A stretch of 64,000 bases of DNA from Phenylobacterium sp. (GTDB lineage: Bacteria; Pseudomonadota; Alphaproteobacteria; Caulobacterales; Caulobacteraceae). Of the stretch, positions 1 through 8,576 are shown in pieces (position 1 is the stretch's first letter; each line of letters opens with the position of its first letter). Both the position numbers and the translations under genes were made by a program. The stretch is from assembly GCA_020402745.1 (NCBI GenBank), contig JADBYZ010000013.1, positions 62,001-126,000 of the forward strand. The letters run 5' to 3'. Below the pieces are notes generated by a model, which saw only the letters and a program-made list of their open reading frames with translations, did not search any database and had not been told where the DNA came from.

Positions 1-76
1 CGGAAATTTTCGTTGACTCCAGGAAAGCCAATTTCGCCAAGGCGCTGCCGTTCTCTTGTCGCATTTCGAGACACTT

Positions 77-98
77 CGCCGGCCTTCCAAGGCCGGCG
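77..98. repeat. Perfect 10-bp inverted repeat, 2-base loop
   Basis: CGCCGGCCTT at 77-86 is followed after two bases by its exact reverse complement AAGGCCGGCG at 89-98. No T-run flanks it, so it is not a standard terminator. It lies about 20 bp beyond the rpsT terminator, in the segment where the leader of the next leftward gene (dnaA by synteny) would be expected. The function is unknown. Confidence 0.6.
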
Positions 99-118
99 TG
101 AAGGCGTGCCAAAACGAC

Positions 119-145
119 AAAACCCCGCCAGAGGCGGGGTTTTTT
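119..145. terminator. Intrinsic terminator downstream of rpsT, possibly bidirectional
   Basis: A 7-bp all-GC stem (CCCCGCC 123-129, GGCGGGG 133-139) with the loop AGA is followed by six T on the plus strand (140-145) and preceded by four A (119-122). The structure can therefore stop transcription in both directions. It lies about 50 bp past the rpsT stop codon and would end the rpsT transcript on the minus strand with a short U-run. Confidence 0.8.
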
Positions 146-197
146 GCAAATAAACACAAAAGCTTAGAAGGATGTAGTCCAGAACGAGCTTGTCTGC

Positions 198-467
198 TCA
201 GGCCGCTGCCGCCTTGCGCAGGCGGGCCGCCAGACGGGACACCTTCCGAGAGCCGGTGTTGTGGTGAACCACGCCCTTGGAGACGGCCCGCATCAGTTCG
301 GACTCGGCCTCGACGAAGGCGCTCTTGGCGGCGACCAGGTCGCCCGACGCCAAGGCCTCATCGAACTTCCGCAGGAAGGTCCGGACCCGCGACCGGCGCG
401 CCTTGTTCACTTCCGTACGACGGGCGATCTTGCGGACCGCCTTCCGGGCGCCAGGGTTGTTGGCCAT
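198..467 (-). CDS. rpsT: 30S ribosomal protein S20
   Basis: The 89-residue basic protein begins with [20 protein letters not shown] and is rich in Lys and Arg throughout, as expected for bS20, which binds 16S rRNA in the small subunit. The length matches the family. The gene has its own strong promoter (531-559), a leader of roughly 55 bases and a terminator downstream. In many alphaproteobacteria the order echA-rpsT-dnaA is conserved, so dnaA probably lies just beyond the left edge of the window. S20 autoregulates its translation in E. coli; nothing here tests that for this leader. Confidence 0.97.
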   Translation of the reverse strand: MANNPGARKAVRKIARRTEVNKARRSRVRTFLRKFDEALASGDLVAAKSAFVEAESELMRAVSKGVVHHNTGSRKVSRLAARLRKAAAA

Positions 468-530
468 GCTTCAGCTCTCAGAGTGGTCGCCGGCGCCCGT
501 TGCAGGACGGCGGCCGAAATTGGAGGCGCG

Positions 531-559
531 GATATACGGTAAGGCGCTCCGCCGGTCAA
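531..559 (-). promoter_or_regulatory. Sigma-70-type promoter of rpsT
   Basis: Read on the minus strand, TTGACC (559-554) is separated by exactly 17 bases from TATATC (536-531). This is one of the best matches to the housekeeping consensus in the window, and it sits about 65-90 bp upstream of the rpsT start codon. Transcription would begin near 524. Confidence 0.7.
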
Positions 560-583
560 TGCGGTGAAGGCCCCCCAACAGGC

Positions 584-1360
584 TCAGCGCCCGCGGAATT
601 CCGGCTTTCGCTTTCCGATAAAGGCGGCCATCCCCTCCTTCTGGTCCTCGAAAGCGAAGAGGGAGTGGAACAAGCGTCTCTCCATGGACACACCAGCCGA
701 CAGGGTCGTCTCGTAGGCGGCGTCCACAAGCTCGATGTTCATCATGACCGCCAGGGGCGACTGGCCGGCGATCTTCGCCGCCGCTTCGAGGGCCTCAGCC
801 ACCAGCCGGTCGGTCGGAACGATGCGCGAGACAAGGCCGGCGCCCTCGGCCTCGGCGGCATCCATCATCCGGCCGGTCAGGATCATGTCCATGGCCTTGG
901 ACTTGCCCACCAGCCGGGTCAGCCTCTGGGTGCCGCCAATGCCGGGCATGACCCCCAGGTTGATCTCTGGTTGGCCAAACCTAGCGGTCTCGGAGGCGAT
1001 GATGAAGTCGCAGAGCATGGCCAACTCGCAGCCGCCGCCCAAGGCGAAGCCGGAGACGGCGGCGATGATGGGCTTGCGGCAGGCCTCGATCCGCCGGGCG
1101 GCGGGGCCGAAGAAGTCCGACCTGAACATCTCGGCATAGGACTTGTCCGACATCTCCTTGATGTCCGCGCCGGCGGCGAAGGCGCGCTCGGAGCCGGTCA
1201 GGACCAGGCAGCGGACGCTGGAATCCGCCTCGGCGGCGTCGAGGGCCTGGCACAGTTCCTCCAACAAGCGGCTGTTCAGGGCGTTGAGCGCTTCGGGCCG
1301 GTTCAGCCGGATCAGGGTGACGGCGTCATGTGCTTCGACGATCAGGGTCTCGTAGGCCAT
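584..1360 (-). CDS. Enoyl-CoA hydratase (crotonase family)
   Basis: This is a 258-residue crotonase-fold enzyme that hydrates trans-2-enoyl-CoA to 3-hydroxyacyl-CoA in beta-oxidation or related acyl-CoA pathways. The oxyanion-hole segment FAAGADIKEM lies at about 61-70 and GFALGGGCELAML at 104-116. Glu112 and Glu132 are 20 residues apart, matching the catalytic pair of rat mitochondrial hydratase. The family is functionally broad, but both acid residues being present favours true hydratase activity. It lies between mutM and rpsT, a conserved alphaproteobacterial arrangement, and probably follows mutM on one transcript. Confidence 0.92.
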   Translation of the reverse strand: MAYETLIVEAHDAVTLIRLNRPEALNALNSRLLEELCQALDAAEADSSVRCLVLTGSERAFAAGADIKEMSDKSYAEMFRSDFFGPAARRIEACRKPIIAAVSGFALGGGCELAMLCDFIIASETARFGQPEINLGVMPGIGGTQRLTRLVGKSKAMDMILTGRMMDAAEAEGAGLVSRIVPTDRLVAEALEAAAKIAGQSPLAVMMNIELVDAAYETTLSAGVSMERRLFHSLFAFEDQKEGMAAFIGKRKPEFRGR

Positions 1361-1436
1361 GGGGATCTCCGGCGGGGTGAGGGCTCCGGTTTAGGCGGCG
1401 CGGAGGCAAACGCCAAGGCCGGCGGGCCCGGCCGGC

Positions 1437-2297
1437 TCACCTCTGGCAGGCGGGACACCAGAAGGTCGAGCGACCCGCCTGGACCTTTCGGCGGACGGTC
1501 CCGCCGCAGCCCAGGTTGACGCAGGCGGCGCCCTCCCGGTCGTAGGCCCGAAAGCTGTGCTGGAAATAGCCGAGGGCCCCGTCGGCGGCCGAGAAGTCGC
1601 GCAAGGTCGAACCTCCGGCGGCGATAGCCCGCTCCAGGACGGCCTTGACCGTGCGGGCCAGCACGTCCAGGCGACCGGCGGAGATCCGGCCTGCGGGCCG
1701 GAAGGGCGAGATGCGCGCCTCGTGCAGGGCCTCGCAGACATAGATGTTTCCCAGCCCGGCCACGGTCCTCTGGTCCAGGAGAAGGGTCTTGGGGCCCTGG
1801 CGACGATCGCGGAAGGCCTGGACCAGCCGGGCGCCGCCGAAGGCGTCCGACAGGGGCTCAGGCCCCATGGCGGCGAACCAGGGGTGCAGGTCCAGGTCCT
1901 CCGTGGACGCCAGCCCCATGAACCCGAAACGGCGCGGGTCGTGATAGACGATCCGGTCGCTCGTTTCCGTCTCGAAGACCACGTGATCGTGCCGGGGGTC
2001 CTCGCCGACGGCGTGATGGAAGCGGCCGGGCGCAGCGGGCCCGGGCCCCTCAATGCGGAACCGTCCGCTCATGCCCAGGTGGGCGATCAGGGTCTCGCCC
2101 CGGTCGAGGTCGGCCAGCAGGTACTTGGCCCGTCGCCTCAGGGCGACCACCCGCGCCCCGGCCAGGCGCTGGACGAAGCCCTCGGGGAAGGGAAACCTCA
2201 GGTCTGGACGGCGCGCCTCCACCCGGACGAGGCGTCGCCCCTCAAGGACGGGCGCCAGGCCGCGGCGGACGGTCTCGACCTCGGGAAGCTCAGGCAT
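1437..2297 (-). CDS. mutM: Formamidopyrimidine-DNA glycosylase
   Basis: The 286-residue enzyme removes 8-oxoguanine and formamidopyrimidines from DNA and nicks the abasic site. The start at 2297 gives the diagnostic N-terminus [13 protein letters not shown], where Pro2 becomes the catalytic N-terminal amine after Met removal and Glu3 assists. Lys58 is in the expected conserved RRAKYLL context. The C-terminus is the zinc finger with pattern C-x4-C-x16-C-x2-C. The open frame continues far upstream of this Met without recognisable protein sequence. The gene is divergent from ubiE with 96 bp between the start codons. Confidence 0.96.
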   Translation of the reverse strand: MPELPEVETVRRGLAPVLEGRRLVRVEARRPDLRFPFPEGFVQRLAGARVVALRRRAKYLLADLDRGETLIAHLGMSGRFRIEGPGPAAPGRFHHAVGEDPRHDHVVFETETSDRIVYHDPRRFGFMGLASTEDLDLHPWFAAMGPEPLSDAFGGARLVQAFRDRRQGPKTLLLDQRTVAGLGNIYVCEALHEARISPFRPAGRISAGRLDVLARTVKAVLERAIAAGGSTLRDFSAADGALGYFQHSFRAYDREGAACVNLGCGGTVRRKVQAGRSTFWCPACQR

Positions 2298-2393
2298 GAG
2301 GCCTGCCTCGCACGGTCGCAGCCGCCCGGCAACCGGGGCCGGATTCGCCGGAAGCGGCTTTCCCGCGGGACTGCGGCGTTCTAAGAGCCCGTC

Positions 2394-3143
2394 ATGAGCG
2401 CGACCTTCGGATTTCGGGATGTCGATCCCCGCGAGAAGCCGGGCCTGGTGCGCGGCGTCTTCGACCGCGTGGCGAGCCGCTATGATCTCATGAACGACGT
2501 CATGAGCGCCGGCGTCCACCGGCTCTGGAAGGACGCCACCGCCGCGCGCCTCAATCCCCAGCCCGGCGAGACCATCATCGACTGCGCCGGCGGCACCGGC
2601 GACATGGCCCGGCGCTTCGCCGACCTGGCCCGCAGGGCCCGGGACCGGCGCGGCGGCGACGACGCCCGGATCCTGGTCGTGGACTACAATGCAGAGATGA
2701 TCGCCGCGGGTCGGGCGCGGGGCCTGGAGCCCGAGATCGACTGGGCTGTGGGCGACGCCCAGAGGCTGCCCCTGCCGGACGCCTGCGCCGACGCCTACGT
2801 CATCAGCTTCGGAATTCGCAACGTCACCGAGATTCCCGCCGCCCTGCGCGAGGCCCGGCGGGTCCTGAAGCCTGGCGGACGCTTCCTGTGCCTGGAGTTC
2901 TCCCGGCCCCCGGCCCCGGCCCTGGCCCGCCTCTACGACGCCTATTCCTTCAAGGTCATTCCCTTCATGGGCGAGCGGATCGCCGGGGATCGGGACTCCT
3001 ACCAGTACCTGGTGGAAAGCATCCGCCGCTTCCCCGACCAGAAGACCTTCCAGGGCATGATCGAGGCCGCCGGCTTTCGCCGGGCGGGCTACACCAACTT
3101 CACCGGCGGGGTCGCGGCCCTGCACCACGGCTGGGCGGCCTGA
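2394..3143 (+). CDS. ubiE: Demethylmenaquinone/2-polyprenyl-benzoquinol methyltransferase
   Basis: This 249-residue class I SAM-dependent methyltransferase carries out the C-methylation step in ubiquinone synthesis. The N-terminal [20 protein letters not shown] (about 26-45) and the SAM-binding [13 protein letters not shown] (63-75) are UbiE/COQ5 signatures. Its stop codon is two bases before the ubiB start, so the two ubiquinone genes are co-transcribed. The order mutM-ubiE-ubiB is common in alphaproteobacteria. Confidence 0.96.
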   Translation: MSATFGFRDVDPREKPGLVRGVFDRVASRYDLMNDVMSAGVHRLWKDATAARLNPQPGETIIDCAGGTGDMARRFADLARRARDRRGGDDARILVVDYNAEMIAAGRARGLEPEIDWAVGDAQRLPLPDACADAYVISFGIRNVTEIPAALREARRVLKPGGRFLCLEFSRPPAPALARLYDAYSFKVIPFMGERIAGDRDSYQYLVESIRRFPDQKTFQGMIEAAGFRRAGYTNFTGGVAALHHGWAA

Positions 3144-3145
3144 CC

Positions 3146-4645
3146 ATGCTGGCCAGCCTGGGGGTGGCGGCGAGGCTGGCGGCGGCGGGCTGGCGCCTGG
3201 CCCGCGCCGACGCCCTGCTGCCCCGGGAGCTGAGGGCTCTCTACCCGCCGGCGCTCCATCGGATTTCCCGGCTGGCCGGGCTGCTGGCCGGACCCGCCGC
3301 CCGGCGCGGCCGCCCCGGCGAGCGCCTGGCCCGATGCCTGGAGGGCATGGGTCCGGTGGCGATCAAGCTGGGCCAGCTCTTGTCCACCCGCGCCGACATC
3401 TTCGGGGCCGAGTTCGCCCAGGACCTGGCCCGGCTGAAGGACAGGCTGGAGCCCTTTCCTACAGAGACGGCCCTGAAGGAGATCGCCGCCAGCCTGGGTC
3501 GCCCGGCCGAAGACCTCTTCGCCGAGTTCGGACCGCCCGTCGCCGCGGCCTCCCTGGCCCAGGCCCACCCGGCCCGGCTGAAGGACGGACGCAGGGTCGC
3601 GGTCAAGGTCCTGAGGCCCGGGATCGAGCGCCGGGTCGAGGCCGATGCCCGGGTCATGGGCCTGGCGGCGGGACTGGCCGAGCGGTTCGCCCCAGACGCC
3701 AAGCGCCTCGAGCCCCGCACCCTCGCCGCCTCGGTGATCGAGTCCGTCCGCCGGGAGCTGGACCTGCGGCTGGAGGCGGCCGGGGCCGACGAGCTGGGGG
3801 CGATCATGGCCCGGGACGGCTACATGTCCGCACCGGCGGTGGTCTGGGATGGGGTTGGGCGCCGGGTCCTGACCCTGGAGTGGGCCAGGGGGATGCCGCT
3901 TTCCGATCCCGCCAGCCTGGTGGCGGACGGCGTCGACAGGCAGGCCCTGGCGACAGGGCTGATCCGCGCCTTCCTGGCCCAGGCCCTGGACCACGGCGTC
4001 TTTCACGCCGACCTCCACGAGGGCAATCTCTTTGTCTCCGCCCCTGACCGGATCGAGGCGGTGGACTTCGGCATTGTCGGCCGGCTGGGGCCCGAGCAGA
4101 GGCGCTACCTGGCCGAGATCCTCTGGGGCTTCCTGCAGCGCGATTACGAACGGGTGGCCCGCGTCCACTTCGAGGCCGGTTACGTCCCCGCCCGCCACGC
4201 GGTGGGGGACTTCGCCCAGGCCCTCCGCGCCGTCGGCGAGCCGATCTTCGGCCGGACGGCCCGGGACGTGTCCATGAGCCGGGTCCTGATCCAGCTCTTT
4301 GAGATCACCGGCCAGTTTGACATGCACCTGCGGCCGGAGCTGGTCCTCCTGCAGAAGACCATGATGACCGCCGAGGGGGTCGCACGGTCGATCTGGCCCG
4401 ACCTCGACATCTGGACGGCGGCCGATCCGGTGGTACGTCGATGGATGACCCGGGAGCTGTCGCCCGCCGCCCGCCTCACCCGGCTGGGCGAGCAGGCCGG
4501 ACGCATCCTGTCCCGCCTGTCGGCCCTGGCCGATCCGCCGCCGCCTTGCCCGCCGCCGCGAGGCCCCAGAGCCGCCGTCATCCTGGCGGGGAGCGCCCTG
4601 GCGGTGGCCCTGGCGGCCCTCATTCTGGCCGCCTCAGCCCTCTGA
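3146..4645 (+). CDS. ubiB: UbiB/ADCK-family atypical kinase for ubiquinone synthesis
   Basis: This 499-residue member of the UbiB (ABC1/ADCK) protein-kinase-like family supports ubiquinone biosynthesis as a membrane-associated ATPase. The KxGQ signature appears in [14 protein letters not shown] (about 72-85), the Ala-rich loop in AAASLAQAH, and the catalytic segments in DLHEGNLFV and VDFGIVG. The C-terminus is a hydrophobic helix followed by the stop codon, fitting the membrane anchor of this family. The ATG at 3146 directly follows ubiE. The 3' end overlaps the convergent lipoprotein gene by 12 bp. Confidence 0.94.
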   Translation: MLASLGVAARLAAAGWRLARADALLPRELRALYPPALHRISRLAGLLAGPAARRGRPGERLARCLEGMGPVAIKLGQLLSTRADIFGAEFAQDLARLKDRLEPFPTETALKEIAASLGRPAEDLFAEFGPPVAAASLAQAHPARLKDGRRVAVKVLRPGIERRVEADARVMGLAAGLAERFAPDAKRLEPRTLAASVIESVRRELDLRLEAAGADELGAIMARDGYMSAPAVVWDGVGRRVLTLEWARGMPLSDPASLVADGVDRQALATGLIRAFLAQALDHGVFHADLHEGNLFVSAPDRIEAVDFGIVGRLGPEQRRYLAEILWGFLQRDYERVARVHFEAGYVPARHAVGDFAQALRAVGEPIFGRTARDVSMSRVLIQLFEITGQFDMHLRPELVLLQKTMMTAEGVARSIWPDLDIWTAADPVVRRWMTRELSPAARLTRLGEQAGRILSRLSALADPPPPCPPPRGPRAAVILAGSALAVALAALILAASAL

Positions 4646-5221
4646 GGCGCGGTCGCTCCCGGCCCGGGCGGAGCGCGCCTGGGTTTCCCGCGCCTTCTGG
4701 GTCTCCCAGTATGCGCCGCCCTGGTCGGGGTGGAAGAAGGCCCGAGGTTGTCCCTCCCGGCTGGCCACCGCGAAGGTGTTGGACGCCGGATGATAGATCA
4801 GGACGTCGCCGTTCCGCCGGGTCAGCCGCTGGGCGCCCTTCGGCGGGTCATCGATGAAGGTCCGCGCCTTGCGGACATAGGCCTCAAGGCTGGAGGCGCC
4901 GAAGCTTTCGCCATTCCGCGCGAAGGCGCGCTGGGCGTTCTCTTCAGCCGAACCCCGGCGGCTGGACGTCCAGAGCGGACGACCATCCAGGAGGGGCGCC
5001 GGGGCCTCGGCGCGTTCGCCGGACCGGCCGCCGTCATAACGGTTGTTCCTCTCAGACGTATCGGCCGGCGCCGCCGGCGAATAGGCGGTGTCGGCGGCGG
5101 CGGAGGCGGAGGCGCCATCCGCCCGGACGGCGGAGGGGCGCTCGCAGCCAGCGAGGGATAAGGCCAGGGACAGGGTCCCCAGAAGCAGGACGACAGGGGT
5201 GCTGATGGACCGGACGGTCAT
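4634..5221 (-). CDS. Lipoprotein with toxin-like C-terminal domain, candidate SOS gene
   Basis: The predicted protein has 195 residues. The start at 5221 is chosen because GGGAG precedes it at normal spacing; an in-frame start 12 codons upstream is less likely. Residues 5-22 form a signal peptide ending in the lipobox LAGC with Cys26, and Glu rather than Asp follows, which favours the outer membrane. Residues 27-85 are Ala/Pro/Ser/Arg-rich linker. Residues 88-176 form a compact domain with NGDVLIYHP, NTFAVASREG, AFFHPDQGG and YWETQ, a pattern resembling C-terminal RNase toxin domains of the BECR group; that assignment is inferred by eye. A LexA-type box lies 31 bp upstream. No immunity gene is evident. 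It could instead be a periplasmic protein of unrelated function. Confidence 0.75.
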   Translation of the reverse strand: MTVRSISTPVVLLLGTLSLALSLAGCERPSAVRADGASASAAADTAYSPAAPADTSERNNRYDGGRSGERAEAPAPLLDGRPLWTSSRRGSAEENAQRAFARNGESFGASSLEAYVRKARTFIDDPPKGAQRLTRRNGDVLIYHPASNTFAVASREGQPRAFFHPDQGGAYWETQKARETQARSARAGSDRASEG

Positions 5222-5251
5222 TGTGGTCTCCCATTGCGCCCGCCCAGGCCG

Positions 5252-5266
5252 GAACAAATTAGGAAC
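5252..5266 (-). promoter_or_regulatory. Candidate SOS (LexA) box, GTTC-N7-GTTC
   Basis: On the minus strand the site reads GTTC CTAATTT GTTC, an exact match to the alphaproteobacterial LexA motif GTTC-N7-GTTC with an AT-rich spacer. It is 31 bp upstream of the lipoprotein start (5221) and about 70 bp upstream of the divergent coaBC start. About one such match per 64 kb is expected by chance at this GC content, but most would fall inside genes. CoaBC is not a known SOS target, so the lipoprotein is the more likely regulated gene. Confidence 0.55.
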
Positions 5267-5336
5267 AACTTGTCCGGTTTGTCGAGTCCCGATGTTTTGG
5301 CGTAAGAGGCGGGGCGTTGGTGGAGGCGCCGGGATC

Positions 5337-6545
5337 GTGTCGGACAGACGAGTGCTACTGATCGTGGGCGGCGGAATTGCGGCCTATAAGTGTCTGGAGC
5401 TTGTCCGCCTGCTGCGCGGACAGGGGATCGCCGTGCGTCCGGTCCTGACCCAGGCGGGCGCCCAGTTCGTGACCCCCCTCTCCCTGGCCGCCCTGTGCGA
5501 GGACAAGGTTCACACCGACCTCTTCTCCCTGACCGACGAGGCCGAGATGGGGCATATCCGCCTGTCCCGGTCGGCGGACCTCATCGTCGTCGCGCCGGCG
5601 ACCGCTGACCTGATGGCGCGGGCGGCGGCGGGCCTGGCCAATGACCTGGCGACGACACTTCTCCTGGCCACCGACACCCCGGTGATGATGGTCCCGGCCA
5701 TGAACGTGCGCATGTGGACCCATCCGGCGACCCAGAGGAACGTGAAGACCCTGCAGTCGGACGGCGTACGCCTGGTCGGCCCGGAGGTGGGCGACATGGC
5801 CTGCGGCGAGACGGGGCCGGGCCGTATGGCCGAGCCCGCGGCGATCTGCACCGCCATCCTGGAGGCCCTGTCAGGGACCCCGGAGCGCCCGCTGGCGGGT
5901 CGTCGGGCCCTGGTGACCGCTGGCCCCACCGCCGAGCCTGTTGATCCCGTCCGTGTGCTGACGAACCGCTCCAGCGGCAAGCAGGGCTTCGCCATCGCCG
6001 GCGCCCTCGCCGCCCTCGGCGCCGAGGTGACCCTGGTGGCCGGCCCGGTGACTGAACCTACGCCCCCCGGGGTCCAACGGGTGGACGTCGAGACGGCGCG
6101 GGAGATGCTGGCCGCCTGCGAGGCCGCCCTGCCCGCCGACATCGCCGTCTGCGTCGCCGCCGTGGCCGACTGGCGCCCGGCGGAGGTCGCCTCGGGCAAG
6201 ACGAAGAAGGTCGCAGGGGCGCCGCCGCCCGAGATCCGGCTGGTGGAGAACCCCGACATCCTCGCCACCCTGTCCCGCAGCCCGGACCGCCCGACCCTGG
6301 TCATTGGCTTCGCCGCCGAGACGGAAACGGTCGAGGACCACGCCCGGGCCAAGCTGGCGCGCAAGGGCTGCGACTGGATCGTCGCCAATGACGTATCCCG
6401 GCCCGGAGTCATGGGCGGGACCGAGAACACGGTCTCCATCGTCACCCGCGGGGGGATCGAGCGCTGGGAAGAGGCGCCCAAGGCCGAGGTCGCCCGCCGC
6501 CTCGCCAGCCGGATCGCCGCCGCCCTTGCCGGAGGCGCCGCATGA
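5337..6545 (+). CDS. coaBC: Bifunctional phosphopantothenoylcysteine decarboxylase/synthetase
   Basis: This 402-residue fusion enzyme carries out two steps of coenzyme A synthesis. The N-terminal flavoprotein domain (CoaC) has GGGIAAYK, the His-containing [10 protein letters not shown], the PAMNxxMW motif and the ACGE cysteine. The C-terminal domain (CoaB) has [10 protein letters not shown] and NRSSGKQG. The GTG at 5337 is preferred because TGGAGG lies about ten bases upstream and the protein length then matches the family; an ATG at 5292 would add 15 non-conserved residues. The stop overlaps the dut start as ATGA. Confidence 0.95.
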   Translation: MSDRRVLLIVGGGIAAYKCLELVRLLRGQGIAVRPVLTQAGAQFVTPLSLAALCEDKVHTDLFSLTDEAEMGHIRLSRSADLIVVAPATADLMARAAAGLANDLATTLLLATDTPVMMVPAMNVRMWTHPATQRNVKTLQSDGVRLVGPEVGDMACGETGPGRMAEPAAICTAILEALSGTPERPLAGRRALVTAGPTAEPVDPVRVLTNRSSGKQGFAIAGALAALGAEVTLVAGPVTEPTPPGVQRVDVETAREMLAACEAALPADIAVCVAAVADWRPAEVASGKTKKVAGAPPPEIRLVENPDILATLSRSPDRPTLVIGFAAETETVEDHARAKLARKGCDWIVANDVSRPGVMGGTENTVSIVTRGGIERWEEAPKAEVARRLASRIAAALAGGAA

Positions 6546-6997
6546 CGCCTGTCGTCGACATCCGGCGCCTGCCGCACAATTCCGACCTGCCCCTGCCGGC
6601 CTATGAGACCGCTGGGGCGGCCGGCATGGACCTGAGGGCCGCCGTACCCCAGGACGAGGCCCTGGTCCTGCATCCAGGCGCCCGGACCGCCGTGCCCACC
6701 GGCCTGGCCTTCGCCCTGCCCGACGGGTTCGAGGCCCAGGTGCGGCCGCGCTCGGGCCTGGCGCTGAAGTCCGGCGTGACCGTCGCCAACGCCCCCGGCA
6801 CCATCGATGCGGACTATCGCGGCGAGCTGAAGGTGCTTCTTATCAACCTGGGCGAGGAGGACTTTGTGATCCGCCGGGGCGACCGGATCGCCCAGCTGGT
6901 CATCGCTCCCGTCGTTCAGGCGGCCTGGCGCGAGGTGGGCGCCCTGGACGCCACCGACCGCGGGGCCGGCGGCTTTGGATCCACCGGCGGGCGCTAG
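6542..6997 (+). CDS. dut: dUTP diphosphatase
   Basis: The 151-residue trimeric dUTPase converts dUTP to dUMP, which keeps uracil out of DNA and supplies the dTMP precursor. All five family motifs are visible in order: [35 protein letters not shown] and the C-terminal [10 protein letters not shown] that closes over the substrate. It is coupled to coaBC by a 4-bp ATGA overlap, a pairing conserved in many proteobacteria. Confidence 0.97.
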   Translation: MTPVVDIRRLPHNSDLPLPAYETAGAAGMDLRAAVPQDEALVLHPGARTAVPTGLAFALPDGFEAQVRPRSGLALKSGVTVANAPGTIDADYRGELKVLLINLGEEDFVIRRGDRIAQLVIAPVVQAAWREVGALDATDRGAGGFGSTGGR

Positions 6998-7025
6998 GCC
7001 CACCCCCCCTGAACGGAGAGACCCC

Positions 7026-7613
7026 ATGGAGCTGATCCTGGTTCGCCACGGACGTCCCGCCCGGATGGAGACCACCTCCGACCCACACCTGAACGAAGTC
7101 GGCCAGGAACAGGCCCGCCGGGCCGCCGCCTGGCTGGCCCTGGAGCCCATCGACGCCACCTGGTCCTCCACCATGCTCCGCGCCGTACAGACGGCGGAGG
7201 CCTTCGCCAGCCTCGTCGGCCACGAGGTCCAGCGTCATCCGGGCATTGTCGAGTTCGACCGCAACTCCGGCGTCTACATCCCCACCGAGGAACTCAAGAA
7301 AGAGAACTTCGAGGCCTGGCAGGCCATGGCCACTGGCGGCCACGGCGTGGACATGGCCGAGTTCCAGAAGATGGTGGTGGACGGCATGGAGGAGATCATC
7401 GCCGCCCACCCCGGAGGCAGGGTGGCGGTCTTCTGCCATGGCGGCGTCATCAATGTCTGGGCTGCCCACGTCCTGGGTATCGAGCCCCGGGTCTTCTTCG
7501 AGGCCGACTACACAAGCCTCAACCGCTTCCTCGCCGCCCGCAGCGGCCAGAGGGCGGTGGTCAGCCTCAATGAGCGCGCTCACCTTCTGGACGACGTCCG
7601 GCGGCCAGCTTGA
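7026..7613 (+). CDS. Histidine phosphatase family protein
   Basis: This 195-residue protein of the phosphoglycerate mutase-like superfamily has the phosphohistidine motif RHG at residues 7-9 and the second histidine in FCHGGVINV. The substrate cannot be inferred; related proteins dephosphorylate sugars, nucleotides or alpha-ribazole phosphate. A GGAGAG element precedes the ATG at 7026. It lies 28 bp after dut and is probably the third gene of the coaBC operon. Confidence 0.85.
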   Translation: MELILVRHGRPARMETTSDPHLNEVGQEQARRAAAWLALEPIDATWSSTMLRAVQTAEAFASLVGHEVQRHPGIVEFDRNSGVYIPTEELKKENFEAWQAMATGGHGVDMAEFQKMVVDGMEEIIAAHPGGRVAVFCHGGVINVWAAHVLGIEPRVFFEADYTSLNRFLAARSGQRAVVSLNERAHLLDDVRRPA

Positions 7614-7644
7614 CCGGCCGCCGCCGGCGTTCCCTGATCCGGGC

Positions 7645-8418
7645 TCAGCGCCGGAAGCCGAGCACATCCCGCATGTCATAGGCTCCGGGATCGCGCGAGA
7701 CGGCCCAGCGGGCGGCGGCCAGGGCGCCGCGGGCGAAGAGGCCCCGGTCCCGGGCGGAATGGCTGAGGGTCAGGATCTCGTCCTCGCCGGCGAAGATGAC
7801 GGAGTGCTCGCCGATCACCCCGCCGCCACGCACGACGGAAAAGCCGATGGCGCCTTCGGGGCGCGCCCCGGTGATCCCATCCCGGGCGCGGATGGAGACC
7901 CGGTCCAGGTCCACCCCGCGCCCGCGCGCCGCGGCCTGACCCAGCATGAGGGCCGTGCCGGAGGGGGCGTCGACCTTGCGGCGGTGGTGCGCCTCGGTCA
8001 CCTCGATGTCGAACTCGGCGGGCGACAGGGCGGCGGAGGCCAGCTCGACCAGCCCCATCAGCATGTTCACCCCGAGGGAGAAGTTCCCGGCCCGGACGAT
8101 GGGAATGCGCAAGGCCGCCTCGGCCAGGGCGTCGATCTCGCCTGGCGAGAAGCCCGTGGAGCCGATCACCAGGGCCGGGCGGCCAAGGGTCGCCGCCTCC
8201 CCGGCCAGGGCGACGGAGGCGGCCGGCGTCGAGAAGTCGACCACCACATCGGCGCCTTCGAGCGCCGAGGCCCGGTCCATCAGGATCGGATCCACCGCAT
8301 CCGGTCGATCGAACCGGCCAGCGAGGACGAGATCCGGCGAGGCCTCCACGGCTTCGGCCACGGCGAGCCCCATACGGCCGAGGGCGCCGGAGACAGCGAT
8401 GCGGATGGGTGGGGTCAC
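7645..8418 (-). CDS. dapB: 4-hydroxy-tetrahydrodipicolinate reductase
   Basis: The 257-residue NAD(P)H-dependent reductase acts in the diaminopimelate/lysine pathway, producing tetrahydrodipicolinate for peptidoglycan and lysine. The N-terminal Rossmann motif is [14 protein letters not shown]. The diagnostic catalytic segment [16 protein letters not shown] is present with both His and the Lys. It is convergent with the phosphatase gene and divergent from maeB, so it is probably transcribed alone. Confidence 0.96.
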   Translation of the reverse strand: MTPPIRIAVSGALGRMGLAVAEAVEASPDLVLAGRFDRPDAVDPILMDRASALEGADVVVDFSTPAASVALAGEAATLGRPALVIGSTGFSPGEIDALAEAALRIPIVRAGNFSLGVNMLMGLVELASAALSPAEFDIEVTEAHHRRKVDAPSGTALMLGQAAARGRGVDLDRVSIRARDGITGARPEGAIGFSVVRGGGVIGEHSVIFAGEDEILTLSHSARDRGLFARGALAAARWAVSRDPGAYDMRDVLGFRR

Positions 8419-8497
8419 GGGGGCCTCCGGGGCTCTGGCGGACCCCCTTGTCCCGCGACGGGGTCCTGCGGGTCAATGCCCTGTGGGTCCTGCGAGG

Positions 8498-8526
8498 TTG
8501 TCCGGTCCGCAGCCGGCCTGTAGGTT
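8498..8526 (+). promoter_or_regulatory. Possible maeB promoter
   Basis: TTGTCC (8498-8503) is followed after 17 bases by TAGGTT (8521-8526) in the dapB-maeB divergent region, placing a transcription start about 45 bp before the maeB ATG. The -10 match is modest. Confidence 0.3.
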
Positions 8527-8576
8527 GCCGGCCTTTCGGGGCCTGTCCGGCCCGAACCCAAGGAAACGCCGCCCCG

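Noticed and set aside
2298-3128. Long minus-strand open frame continuing upstream of mutM across ubiE
   Set aside because: It lies fully antisense to the clear ubiE gene and has the Gly/Ala/Gln/Asp-rich composition typical of shadow frames in high-GC DNA. mutM starts at 2297.
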